Positions 12,340 through 23,400 of a stretch of 64,000 nucleotides of DNA are shown one piece after another (within the stretch, counting starts at the first letter, position 1; each line of letters starts with the position of its first letter). The notes under the pieces were generated by a model. That model made no database searches and was not told where the DNA came from. It saw nothing but the letters and a program-made list of their open reading frames with translations. Source of the stretch: Neurospora tetraspora (Eukaryota; Ascomycota; Sordariomycetes; Sordariales; Sordariaceae); NCBI RefSeq assembly GCF_033439725.1, contig NW_026944386.1, positions 558,001 through 622,000 of the forward strand, in the 5' to 3' direction. Position numbers and translations under genes: made by a program.

Positions 12340-13813
12340 ATGGCGGGTGTCAGCGAGAAAGAGAAAAAGACAATAGTCTTTCTCCATCCCGACCTGGGAA
12401 TCGGCGGCGCAGAAAGATTGGTGGTCGATGCAGCCGTAGGTCTTCAGAACCGTGGCCATAAGGTGGTCATCTTTACGAGCCATTGCGATCCCAGACACTG
12501 CTTCGACGAAGCTCGCGATGGTACTCCTCCTCTCTCTCCAGCTCCATTGTTCAACCCAAACAACCAACTAACAGAGTGACAAAACAGGAACCCTCGACGT
12601 CCGCGTCCGCGGCAACTCCCTAATCCCCCCCTCTCTCCTCGGCCGCTTCTCCATCCTCTGCGCCATCCTCCGCCAACTCCACCTAATCCTACAAATCACC
12701 CTCCTAACCTCCGAACTACGCACCCTCTCTCCCTCCGCCTTCTTCGTCGACCAACTCAGCGCCGGCCTCCCCCTACTCAAACTTCTCGTCCCGACCTCTC
12801 CCATCTTCTTCTACTGCCACTTCCCCGACCTGCTCCTCGTCCAGGGGCGCCAAAAATGGTACAAACGTCTCTACCGCCTGCCCTTCGACACCTGGGAAGA
12901 ATGGTCCATGGGCTTCGCCGATTCGATAGCCGTCAACTCGTCGTTTACCAAGGGGATCGTCTCCCAAACATGGCCCGGTCTGGCTAGCAAGCGCAGCTTG
13001 GAAGTAGTCTACCCGTGCATTGACGTGCGCTCTACGTCGTCGGACCAAAAAACCGACAACGACGAAGGAGTCCTACCCTGGACCAAAACGGGCATTATTC
13101 TCTCCATCAACCGCTTCGAGCGCAAAAAGGACATTGCTTTGGCAATCAAGGCCTTCGCCTCCCTTTCCCCTCAACAAAGAGGAAAAGCGAAATTGATTAT
13201 TGCGGGAGGGTATGACAACCGCGTACACGAAAACGTGTCCTACCACGCTGAGCTGGTGGACCTAGCCGAGGGGGCTCCCTTCCACTTGAAGACGGCAACA
13301 GCCAAAACGGTCGTTTCGGCGCTTAACACGGCGCCAGACGTGGAAGTGTTGTTCCTCCTCTCGGTACCCAACACCCTCAAGGAAATCTTGCTGCGGTCAG
13401 CCAAGTTGTTGGTCTACACGCCAAGCAACGAACACTTTGGTATTGTCCCGCTCGAAGCCATGTTACGCGGCGTGCCAGTGTTGGCGGCGAATAATGGTGG
13501 GCCGACAGAGACGGTGGTGGAGGGGGAGACGGGGTGGTTGCGGGACCCGAATGAAGTAGGGGAGTGGGCCAAGGTCATGGATCGGGTGTTGAATGGGATG
13601 GGAGAGGAGGAGTTGAAGAAGATGGGGAGGAAGGGGGTGGAGAGGGTGAGGGGTAGGTTTGCGGATACGCAGATGGCGGAGAGGTTGGAGGAGATTATTG
13701 AGAGGATGCCGAGGGGGAAGGGACAGCGGAATGGGATGGTGGTGGTGGTGGTGGGTGCGGTAGTGGCGGCTTTTGCGGGGGTCGTTACTGCTTTGTATTT
13801 GAAGCTTTGGTGA
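12340..13813 (+). CDS. alg-2: Alpha-1,3/1,6-mannosyltransferase ALG2
   Basis: Two exons, 12340-12520 and 12588-13813 (468 aa); the 67-nt intron has GTACTC...CAG ends and splits the codon in the DGTLDVRV motif. The N-terminus [17 protein letters not shown] is the GT4-family glycine-rich site. The middle has [10 protein letters not shown], and the C-terminal part has the glycosyltransferase E-x7-E motif region ([12 protein letters not shown]) that binds GDP-mannose. A hydrophobic C-terminal segment ([16 protein letters not shown]) would anchor it in the ER. Known role: adds the second and third mannoses to Man1GlcNAc2-PP-dolichol on the cytosolic face of the ER. Length agrees with fungal ALG2. 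The start is the first ATG after an in-frame chance extension; it gives the usual N-terminus. Confidence 0.93.
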
Positions 13814-14310
13814 GCAGGGTTTTGAGTATATGTTCTTGGTATAGACTAGCTAGGGCGATGCATTGTTTAGAGATACCTGGTATTGGTGTCCTTGGTCCGC
13901 AGAATAATATTCATATTACTACCTTAAAACCCGATACCAAACCCTTATTCATTCCCGTTTTCCATCAAAACCAACATCACTTTGCAGGATCCTCAGTTAA
14001 GTATCTTCCCCTGGAGCAGCAAAACATCTCGTCCGTACCATTTACTTCCTTACCGCCAAGTTTCCAATCACCTAGTTCTGAGTGTAGAAGCATGGGTAAT
14101 GTCATATGTCTTCATCTTCGCATCCATACCTTCTCCAAAGCACTGATTGTATGCCCTCTTCGTCTCCATAATGTCTTCAAAAACATCGACACCGGCCACC
14201 GCATCCACCATACTCACTCCTATCTCAAATCATATCGTTACCCCTAACCCTGGCCTTGGCCTGGGCCTCCCAAGTTCTATGTCTCACGCATCATCGTCTG
14301 ACCTCTCCCT
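13814..14310. other. Convergent 3' region of ALG2 and the HTH-protein gene
   Basis: About 500 bp between two stop codons. It should hold both 3' UTRs; no separate feature seen. Confidence 0.5.
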
Positions 14311-14691
14311 CTACCTCAAAACCCCAGAAATTCTCCCAAGCATCATGATATCCTCCGCCTCTCCACCGCCACCGCCACCAGTTCTCTGTACGTTCACAAC
14401 GCTTCCGTTGTCGATACTGGGGTTGGGGTTCACATTCCAGGAGCTCCCGACCGCAGCCCCGTTGAAGCTCTGGTTTGCACTTGAGGGACCACTTCCGCTT
14501 CCGCTTCCGCTACCACTTGCGACTCCGTTTTGCTGCCCGTAGGTTGGGAGAGGGATGAAACTCATTGATGTGTATGGTCTCTGTTGCTGTTGCTGTTGCT
14601 GTTGTTGTGGTGGTGGTTGTTGTGGCTGAGGTAGTTGTTCCTGTTGGACGGGTTGCTGTTGGACGGGCTGCTGTTGTCCAGCCGTATAGCT

Positions 14692-14726
<35 letters not shown>

Positions 14727-15882
14727 TCTGTTGCCTCTCTAGTTTCTGCTGCTGACGTTTTCTCTGACGTTGTAGACGATATCGTTCCTTCGCAGCTTGA
14801 GCTTTAACCCGGGCCCTAGCCTCAGCCATAGCCTCAGCCTGACGTCGAGCTTGAGCGTCCCTTGCGGCCCTTTCAATTTCCCATCGATTCTTCCATAGGT
14901 ACTTGGGATCGGGGCCTTGTGGTTCGGTTTGAGTTCGTCTCTTCTTGGTGTTTTGCTGCTGCTCCTGACCCTGACTTTCGCCCGCATTTGAAGCTCCATT
15001 ACCGTTCCCCGTTGCCATTCCCGGCGCCATAGCAGCACTTCCGCTTCCACTCGCCGTTGCCGTTTCAGCTGCCGGCTCTGCTTGTGAAGGCCCAGCCCCA
15101 GTCTCCACGACACTTTCACCCTCACTCTCCGACTCTTCTGAGCCAGACGACCCTTCCCTCTCTCCCGCACTCTGGCCATTCCCAGCCCCAGCCCCAGCCC
15201 CAGCCCCAGCCCCAGCTCCCGCTCCCGCTCCCGTCCCCGACGCCTCCGCTTCCGCTTCCCCATCATTATCTCCACTACTTTCCACTTCACCCCCCTTCGG
15301 CCGCCCCCACCTCTCCCTCGCCTTCTCACTCCCCCTCAACCCCCCAGCCCCCCTCGCCCTCGTCCAATCCTCCACATCAACCTCCTTATTCCTCTCCCTC
15401 CACGCTCCCAAAGCCCTCTTAACCGTAACCCCACTGACCACCCCCCTCCCATCCTTCCCCGGAATCACCCCCAACCCCGCCGCCACGGGAACATCCTTCC
15501 ACTTGACCTCCCCCCTCCCCCCATTCCTATCCAACCACGCCTCAATAACCTCCACATCCCTCTCCGTCAACTTCCTCTTCCTGCCGCGGGTCTCCTCGCG
15601 CGGGTTATTGATGATCTCCGCTATGCGGGCGTTTTCCTCTTCCTCGAGGGCGGCGGCGGTTTCGGCGTCGAGGGCGGCGCGTTCGCTGGCGGTCAGGTCG
15701 GCGGAGACGGAGATTTCCGAGAGCACGCGGTAGCCTGTTGTTCGCGAGACGGAGAAGAGGCGGAAGATGTCGTTGTTGGAGATGGTGCCGGGGGGAAACT
15801 GGTGCCGACTGCGCAGGAAGCGGAGGAGTTTGAAGGCGCCGATTATTTGGAGTTTGGTGGTGGGGGTTACGTGGGGGGCCAT
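14311..15882 (-). CDS. Low-complexity protein with N-terminal transposase-like helix-turn-helix
   Basis: Single exon, 523 aa, starting MAPHVTPTTKLQIIG. Roughly residues 1-185 are ordered. They hold a first HTH-like part (NDIFRLFSVSRTTGYRVL) and a second (GRKRKLTERDVEVIEAWLD ... VSGVTVKRALGAW). This bipartite layout, with a GRKRK hook between the halves, resembles the DNA-binding region of fungal IS630/Tc1-mariner transposases; that is recognition from memory, not a search result. No DDE catalytic domain follows. Instead there is a Gly-Ala dipeptide run encoded by a CCCAGC hexamer repeat (about 15184-15235), acidic Ser/Glu stretches, an Arg/Gln-rich helix and poly-Gln tracts. Function unknown. 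A host DNA-binding protein derived from a transposase is one reading; chance resemblance of a host HTH is another. Confidence 0.75.
15184..15235 (+). repeat. CCCAGC/CCCGCT hexamer repeat
   Basis: Tandem hexamers inside the coding sequence of the HTH protein; on the minus strand they encode alternating Gly-Ala. Confidence 0.8.
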
Positions 15883-16469
15883 TGTTTGGTTTTGTTCATG
15901 GGTTTATGATCATAGGGATTGGTGATCAGAAGGATGGTGTTGATGATGCCCTCGGGAGGAGGGCGATAGAGGTTGTTTGGACGAAAAAGATGGAACAGAG
16001 AGGTCCGGACACGGTAGGAATTAGCGGGTTTTGTTGTTGATGTTTTGGTGGTGAGGTGTGCCAAGACGAGCTGTGACAGGGGTTTCGGACTTGCTTATGC
16101 GGTGTCGGTTAATTTGTTTCACGTGCAGATCAGGGTTAGGGGTAGGGCTGATCGGTGTATGAACGCTGATGATGTTGATTCTTTGCTGTTAGAAATGAAG
16201 ACTTTCTGGACAACTAATACGTGGTAAGAAGAATCCTTGGACAGATTGTTTGACCCTTTCCCACAATCATGCGGTAAGCCATCTGAATGCACCAATGCCC
16301 CCCAATGCTCACAAAGTACAGGCCCTACCATGGACGCGGTTGATTCATCGGTGATGTTCCTCCCTTGGTCCGAACCATCAAGGTAGCAACCTGTAAACTC
16401 TCCAGAAATGAAAGAGCCACACCAACCAGAAGAAGCCAGGAAGAAAACGAAGTAAAGAAATAGCTTCGC
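15883..16469. other. Spacer between two leftward genes
   Basis: 587 bp holding the 5' side of the HTH gene and the 3' UTR of the VWFA gene. Nothing else recognised. Confidence 0.5.
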
Positions 16470-17615
16470 CTACTTCTTCTTCGCCGTTTTATCCTTACCA
16501 TCCGACTTCCGACGATCCAGCCTCTTGACCACACTCCCCAACACAACCTTGAGCAATTTTTCTCCCTCCAACTGCCTCGCTGTCGTATCTCCGTCGTCCC
16601 ACGTTACCGTATCGACCATATCCCTCGATTTCTCACCACCCAGCTCGTCATCCAGCTCCGCCAACGCCGCCCTAGCCTTCGGGTCATCTCCCACCTGGAA
16701 GAACTGAATACCAACTTGATAAGGAGGGGCATTTACTCTCTCCAACTCCTTGATAACTTGTTTGATCCTCGACTCCGGATCATCCTGCGGATCCCCGTCC
16801 GTGATCACAATCAGGTTCACCGGCTTCACGCCCGTCTTCTCCGGGTCCCAACTCGAATTCCCGTAACCCCGCGTGTACGTCTTTAGATACGGGCCCAGAA
16901 TATCCCAGATGCGCTGTCCCGTTAACGTGCGTCCGGACGGGCGAACGCTGTTGAAAATTTGGTTGACTTTGGCGGCCGAGGTGATGTTCGTGTAGCTCCG
17001 GCTGTGGTTCAGGAAGTGGATGTCGATACCGTCCTTGTCGTGGGCGACGCAGACGGGGGCGATGGCGGCGATGGCGTCCCTAGCTTCGGACCACCGCTGG
17101 CCAATCATGGAGCCGCTGTCATCGATGAGGAAGACGGTGTCGAAGATGGAGAGGAAGGCGTAGGGGTCGTCTTCGTCGGTGACAACTTTCCCGTCTAGGG
17201 TCACACGCCGTTGAAAGGAGGTTGAGGCGTCGGGGTCTTGAGAATTCGAGGCGTCTAGTTGGTTGCCTTTCACCGGGATGAAGGGGATGGAACTGGATGC
17301 TCCGGGCTTGCCTGACATGGCCTCATTGTAGGAGGGCGGGGCTGCCTCGGAGTTGGCGAAGGGGTTGTTCGAGGCGAGGGCATCGTGGGCGGTGCTGATG
17401 GGTTGGGGGACCTGACCCTGGCCTCGGAGGTCGGAGTTTGACTTTTTCTTGAAAACGCCAGAGAACCTTTTGAACCCTCTCGAAAAGGCATTGTCTTCCT
17501 CTTTCTTGCCTTGATCGGGCATGCTTGGGTCGTTGGATGAAGCTTGCTTTGTGGCGGCCTGTTGATGATAATTTGTGGAGATGTTGCTGGGGGGAAAATC
17601 GTCGAGGTCTGCCAT
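16470..17615 (-). CDS. von Willebrand factor A-domain protein with PPxY motif
   Basis: Single exon, 381 aa. An upstream in-frame codon is TTG, so the ATG giving MADLDDFPP is chosen. Residues 1-150 are polar and hold a PPSY motif (APPSYNEAM), the kind bound by WW domains of Rsp5-type ubiquitin ligases. The VWFA domain begins near residue 157 with FLIDDSGSM, a complete DxSxS metal-ion-dependent adhesion site around residue 164; the later Thr (SGRTLTG) and Asp (VITDGDP) of the site are also present. The C-terminus is basic (KSDGKDKTAKKK). Known of the fold: divalent-metal-dependent protein binding. Intracellular fungal relatives are poorly characterised, so the partner is unknown. No signal peptide is seen. 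Confidence 0.85.
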   Translation of the reverse strand: MADLDDFPPSNISTNYHQQAATKQASSNDPSMPDQGKKEEDNAFSRGFKRFSGVFKKKSNSDLRGQGQVPQPISTAHDALASNNPFANSEAAPPSYNEAMSGKPGASSSIPFIPVKGNQLDASNSQDPDASTSFQRRVTLDGKVVTDEDDPYAFLSIFDTVFLIDDSGSMIGQRWSEARDAIAAIAPVCVAHDKDGIDIHFLNHSRSYTNITSAAKVNQIFNSVRPSGRTLTGQRIWDILGPYLKTYTRGYGNSSWDPEKTGVKPVNLIVITDGDPQDDPESRIKQVIKELERVNAPPYQVGIQFFQVGDDPKARAALAELDDELGGEKSRDMVDTVTWDDGDTTARQLEGEKLLKVVLGSVVKRLDRRKSDGKDKTAKKK

Positions 17616-20410
17616 TTTCAATGGACCTTCTTTCTTTTTGTCCTGACCGTGACTCTTTCCTGCAGCTTCCGGCCTTTCTTTGCGCTTGCGTCTTGGCTAC
17701 CTACCTAGCCGCCACAGCTGTTTGCGCTTTGTTACTTGTTGGTGCAGTGCGATATGTGAGTACCTCAAGGGATGAAATGATATTGTAAGGGATGCGGTAT
17801 GCGCTGGCTTCTACCGTAACTGACCATCTGTCATCAAACTTGATAATCCTCAAGCTGACATCCATCTTATAGGATGGAATTGTAGAGGCAACAATCACTT
17901 CTACTGACAGGTATCCTCGCCATCATGCGGGATCGGCCAGGGAAGTCAAGGGATATAATTTGCCTTTCCAAAAGCCCAGGAGGCTGTATCATGTAGTATT
18001 TGAACAAAGGGGTTCGTCTTTGCATTGCAGTGAGCGGCGTTTGATGCGGAAAGAAGATGATGTTGGTGTAACTTTCAGGCAGTGCTGTTGGATCCGCTGG
18101 TACCTTATCCGGGGCGAATCACGGGCCACTTACCGTTTGGGCTAGCCCCATATTTTCTGGGTAAGGGTCCACTGTAGGGCGGGGCAAAACAGGTGGGCGG
18201 AGCGCTTGCACTGCCCAGTTCCGCCATGTTTTCCAACACGCGCTTGAGTTTGGTTCGAGATACCTCAGCCTCCTTCAACGTTGCGCAATCTCAAAGAGCC
18301 AACTTGCCAGGAGTATTCATCGCCATTATGCCTGAGGCGCAAGGCTTGATCTTTTCCAGATGCGGCCTTGTGGGACATGTGCTTCTCTGGACACTCGTCG
18401 CCCTCAGCCCCAAGGGCAGAGATGACACTGTCATCAACAAATGGCTGCTCTCAAGTCAGCGGTGCCCAAGATCCAAAAGACTTCGGGGCGGCGTATTGGA
18501 AAGTGGAGGGTCGGCAGATGTTGAGATACTTACGAAGGTACACACAGCAGTCAACCAGTCAGCCTGACGAGATCGGCCCTGGCTGAGACGAGAAGACCAG
18601 AAACTCGGGCGACATTGTTCCAACGAAGGAGGGTGGCCAGACCTTTATACACAAAGCATGGCGGGAGGGCGCCCGGCCAAGGGGAGGATGAGGCTCTCAA
18701 CTCCAAGTCTGGGTACTCCTCCAAATGTTCTTCCTCCCCTTCTCTAAAAGCTTGGCAAGAGATCACCATCCAGAGCCTCACCGTACCTCAGCCCTACGAC
18801 TGTCTCTTGGCCCACCTGGTGAACCAGGGGACGGAGGTGGATAACAACCTTTGTTGTGACCTCTTTCTTGGCGAACCTCGACTCGAGTCATTCCTGTTCG
18901 AGGACCTTCACCCGGCAGACTCACCTTTATACGCCTTCATTCGCAAACCCTCCCAAAGATGATGCCCCGAGCGATCCGGTATCAGTTTCAAAAATAAGGT
19001 CTCTTCAATCTGAGAAAATGTCGGTCAACCGAACTTGACCCCTAAGATGGCGAGTCATGATGTCCGGTTCGGGTGACGGGAGGTGAGTTTAGGGGACCTT
19101 GGCGATGTCCACTGATCCGAGAGACGAACAGCGACGGCGACGGCGACGGCGACATGACTGGCTATCACGAGCTGGGGACATCTCGAAGTACAGCTCCGGA
19201 TGGATCCGGCGACAAGACGACCGTTGTAACCCCTGATCTTCTTGGCAGGGGTTCCCTCTTGATCCGGACCACCCGTACGGATTAGATGGGGTCAAGGTAA
19301 CACAAAGATATCACAGTGGTGATACCAAGTGGTGGTAGCCATTAGTACACGGGAGGCTTTAGCAGATTTTATATTGATCATGTCAGATATCTGCTAGACT
19401 TTTCAAGGGAAAACATTCACCCTTTAACTTCCAACTCCCAGATCAGCCATGTGCAGTGAATGGATCTGATGGAATTCTTCTCCGAGTTCTACCGCCATCG
19501 AACCCCTTCAACCCCCTCCGAGCCCCCCTCTCCCGTGTAGTTCCCGTGTGCCGTATCCCTACCGTCGACACCGAGTGGGTTGCGGAAGGTAATACGGGAA
19601 TTCTATGTGTCTATGTTATGGAGCTGGTCAACTAGAACCCACTCTGCGCCCACTTGGATCGTCATATCCTCATGCATGATTGGCATGCCGTCAACCATTC
19701 ACTTGCAACTCACCTGTATCACGGCCACGAGTCCGCAACTCCAGCCTCCTGAATGGACACTTCCCACAATCAATGGCCCCCAAACCTTGTTCGGGGAACA
19801 CGGCGTCATCGACTGAGAGCGAAATCGGTAGTCTGTCAGGGTAATTTTTTATCAAATTCTCCAAGTCTGAGCCTCGATAACATCACCAAAACAGCAGTCA
19901 AAACCGACGTTTTTGCTCGTGGCCTCTTCGCATTTGAATAGGTTCTTCCCCGGGCTCGCTTTATGAGGCCATCTTACAAAATCGTGTCTTGTGTTGGAGG
20001 TCAAATCATGCTGAAATTTGAGGACAGACTATGTCGACCATGTCCGTTGTCTCTAACACGAGCTGATTGGCGGAGCAGACACCATGCGCGGTGGGCCTTA
20101 CCCTGGCTGACTACCGATTTCGCAACCTGACCTACCATCTCGAGGCAAGTGGTTACGTTACGGCCATTGTACTTTTCGATGGATGTGACTGGATGACCCC
20201 TCCCGTTCAGGTTCCAGCGTCCGCGGGGTAGCTCAGCCGACCCTTCACTCCTTTTATTCTTCCCGTCGCCCTTCCCTCTTGGTTTCTTCCTGAGCTCCTT
20301 CTCTTTCCAAGCCAAAATAAATACTGCTGCCTTTTTATCCCCAGGCGCAGTTCTCCCATTGACAACTTAGCCAAAACATCCCGAGACCTGGAGAAGCAGT
20401 GTCTTTCACG
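17616..20410. other. Gene-poor region with possible degraded or unrecognised coding pieces
   Basis: 2.8 kb without a gene I can identify. On the + strand two stretches look more protein-like than chance: 18226-18567 (starting MFSNTRLSLVRDTSAS) and 18615-18962 (with AWQEITIQSLTVPQPYDCLL). I cannot connect them with convincing splice sites or name a family. They may be remnants or exons of an unknown gene. A GGCGAC triplet run lies at 19132-19152. The right end (about 20150-20410) is the promoter side of the aminotransferase. Confidence 0.35.
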
Positions 20411-22134
20411 ATGGCTTCCCACCAGCACCCCCCTGGTCACCATGGTGCCTTCCACAACCGGAAGTTCAGCATCAACCGCAACACTGGTATCCCCAGACCT
20501 GCCCGTCGCTTCTCCATTCAAGAGCCCAGCATTACTGGTATGTCGTCCTCCGATTAAAACATCATGTTCGCCAGGCTAATCAAGAACTCAGAGGCATCCA
20601 GCGATATCCACAAAAAATTCAGAGCAGCTCATGAGGGGTACGTCGTCTGTGCCACCCCGTCAAATCGGACGAACCATTCTAACATTCGCTGATAGACATC
20701 TTCCTCATGCTGGCCTGGATGCCACTCGATCCTCCACCGGAGTCATCTGGTGCTCCGAGCAAGCCGGCGAGCATGGTTACTTTGAGGAGCCCGAGAAGTG
20801 GGCAAACCTCGGACGTGTGTATCCCCTCTCGCCTATTACCCATAACACATACTAACAACATCACAGAGGGCGCCCCCGAAGTCGACGACGAAATCGAGGG
20901 CTGCTTCCCCCGCCCCCAGCACCTCGACATCTCCGTAAACTCGCGCGAGTATGGTCCCACAGCCGGCATCAAGCCCCTCCGCGAAGCCGTCGCCAACCTC
21001 TACAACGAGATGCACCGCCAAGGCAAGGAGTCCAAGTACACGTGGGAGAACGTCGCCATCGTCCCCGGCGGCCGCGCCGGCCTGATCCGCATTGCCGCCG
21101 TCCTCAACAACGCCTACGTCGGCTTCTTCATCCCCGACTACACGGCCTACAACGAGATGCTTTCCCTCTTCAAGAACTTCGCCGCCATCCCTGTCCCGCT
21201 GTCCGAAGAAGACGACTACCACATCCACCCCGAGAAGATCGCCGAGGAAATCGCCCGCGGCACCTCCGTCATCATCACCTCCAACCCGCGCAACCCCACC
21301 GGCCGCGTCGTCGCCAACCCCGAGCTGGCTGAGATCCAAGATATCTGCCGCGAGCGCGCCACTCTGGTCTCTGACGAGTTCTACTCGGGATACAACTACA
21401 CCTCCAACTGCGACGGCACCACCATCTCCGCCGCCGAAAACATCAAAGACGTCGACGAGGACGACGTCCTAATCATCGACGGCCTGACTAAGCGCTTCCG
21501 CTTGCCCGGCTGGCGCGTAGCCTGGATCTTGGGTCCCAAGGAGTTCATCAAGGCTATTGGCTCGTGCGGCTCTTACCTCGACGGCGGCACCAACGTTCCC
21601 TTCCAGGAGGCGGCCATTCCTATGCTCGAACCTACCTTGGTAAAGGCAGAGATGAAGGCGTTGCAGCGCCACTTCATGGACAAGCGCGACTTTGTCGTCG
21701 GCCGCCTTCGCGAGATCGGTTTCTCCATCAAAGCCGTCCCCGACAGCACTTTCTACCTGTGGCTTAACCTCGAGTGGCTGCCCAACCCCATTTCCGACGG
21801 ATTGAACTTCTTCCAGGCCTGTCTCGAAGAGAATGTGATCGTCGTCCCGGGTATCTTCTTCGATTTGAACCCCAGCAAGCGTCGCGACTTGTTTGATTCC
21901 CCCTGCCACCATTTCGTGCGCTTGTCATACGGCCCGACGCGCGAGGTCCTGGAGAGAGGATGTGATGGCATTGAGCGCGTGGTCAGGAAGTTCCAGGCGT
22001 TGGAGGCTCAGGGCGCTTATGAAGTCCCTAGGGCGCCGAGCCCGAGCAGGACAGAGGGCGAGAAGGAGAGTAATCTTGTGCCTAGTGCCGGTGGTGGGGA
22101 GAGGGAGAAGGATGAGATTTTGCATTTGCTTTAA
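20411..22134 (+). CDS. PLP-dependent class I/II aminotransferase
   Basis: Proposed exons 20411-20537, 20628-20637, 20696-20814 and 20867-22134 (507 aa, total length divisible by 3). The second exon is only 10 nt, inferred because it alone joins the first exon to the frame reading HLPHAGLDATRSSTGVIW with GT-AG borders. The last junction yields WANLGQGAPE, a conserved aminotransferase start motif. Later signatures: SNPRNPTGR, DEFYSGYNY (the PLP-ring Asp and Tyr) and GLTKRFRLPGWRVAW holding the probable Schiff-base Lys. The C-terminal 40 residues are polar and variable. Substrate cannot be told: relatives include aromatic aminotransferases and ACC synthase-like proteins. The microexon needs a transcript to confirm; the rest is secure. 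Confidence 0.85.
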
Positions 22135-22250
22135 GCGGCGTCAGCTTCTGGTAAGGCATGGGCTCTTGACTGGCCTTGATGCCATGGTGTTTTACTGAGC
22201 GGTGTTTTTGTGACTGCTTATGCATTGCAATGACAACATTAGCCATTTTA

Positions 22251-22497
22251 GCTAGCTAGCGAGTTTGTGGCTTACTGTAGTCAATTTACTACCACCTTAA
22301 TACATGTCCGTCCTGGTGATATCTACTTCTTGATTCAACCTGACGATATCTTCTGCCTCCTCATCAGCTCCAAATATCCCCCATTATTACCATTGCAATT
22401 ACCCCTTGTTTATAATGAATCCTTACTCCTTCCTTCCTCCCCAAGTTTCCCTCCTTTAAGCCCTCGTAATAGCATCAACATCCACCCCCTCTCCCTT
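22251..22497 (+). repeat. Direct repeat copy A, containing a duplicated 3' tip of the FET3-type gene
   Basis: Starts with GCTAGCTAGCGAGTTTGTGG and runs in parallel with 23022-23400, with scattered substitutions and small gaps. Its right end (22459-22497) matches the last 13 codons and stop of the ferroxidase gene at 23359-23400. The copy is under 400 bp, a size that in Neurospora usually escapes repeat-induced point mutation. Confidence 0.85.
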
Positions 22498-23021
22498 CGG
22501 AAGTGATTATCCAGCATATAAAACGACATGTACCATCTGGGAGGCCCACTACGGAACTTGAAGCACCGTCGACACCTCTTTACCACACCACTCCTGCCTT
22601 GGGACTTCCTGACTGAATCTAAAGACACTCATCGAGAGGGTGCCCAGTGCCCACAGAGTGCCCGAGGTTCCAGCCTAATAGGAACACGCGAATTCTACAG
22701 TGTATGGCTTGCGTCTGTCTGTCACCCGTTCTATCTAGCTCGTTAAAACTGCCAGCCCATCGAATCCCCCTATTGCTCGATCTATCAAATCACCAGTCCA
22801 ATACTCGAGAGACTTCCTCTCTTGGCTTCCGTCGTGGCCTTTTTCGTTCATCAGCCTCTGCTGCTGCCTCTGAGACTTGACGGCTTGTAGCCGACCAAGA
22901 AGAGCACAGACACTCTGTTTACCTCAGGTTGGTTAGTTGTTTCGGCTATTAAACTCCAGTTAGCTCGATCCTCTAGCCTCAGCACTAACTCCTGTCAGCT
23001 AGACAAACCACCAACTTGCTA
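22498..23021. other. Unique spacer between the direct repeats
   Basis: About 520 bp without a recognisable gene. Together with the flanking repeats it makes up the 3' intergenic space between the convergent aminotransferase and ferroxidase genes. Confidence 0.5.
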
Positions 23022-23400
23022 GCTAGCTAGCGAGTTTGTGGCTTACTGTGGTCAATTTACTAAGTCTACCACCTCAATCCATCTTCGTCCTGATCATTTC
23101 TAGTTGTATTAGATCATTGGCTCACGGGTCTCTCTCGCTGTTTCGATTCATCGCCAATACCCCCGGTCGGAAGGGGCTCCGACTGGTATCATAAAGGGTA
23201 GGTTAGGAACCGAGTAGAATGAGTACTTCTTGATTCAACATGGTGATGATATCTTCTGCTTCCTCACAGCTCGACATATCCTCCGATTATTACCATTACA
23301 ATTACCCCCCCCCATTTTTGACCACTCTTTAGCCCACCTCACCATCCTCGTTCCCCCTTTAAACCCTCGTGATAGCATCAACATCCACCCCCTCTCCCTT
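23022..23400 (+). repeat. Direct repeat copy B, overlapping the true 3' end of the FET3-type gene
   Basis: Parallel copy of 22251-22497. It has about 120 extra bases (about 23097-23222) that copy A lacks. It ends inside the ferroxidase coding sequence, so this locus is the likely source. Confidence 0.85.
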
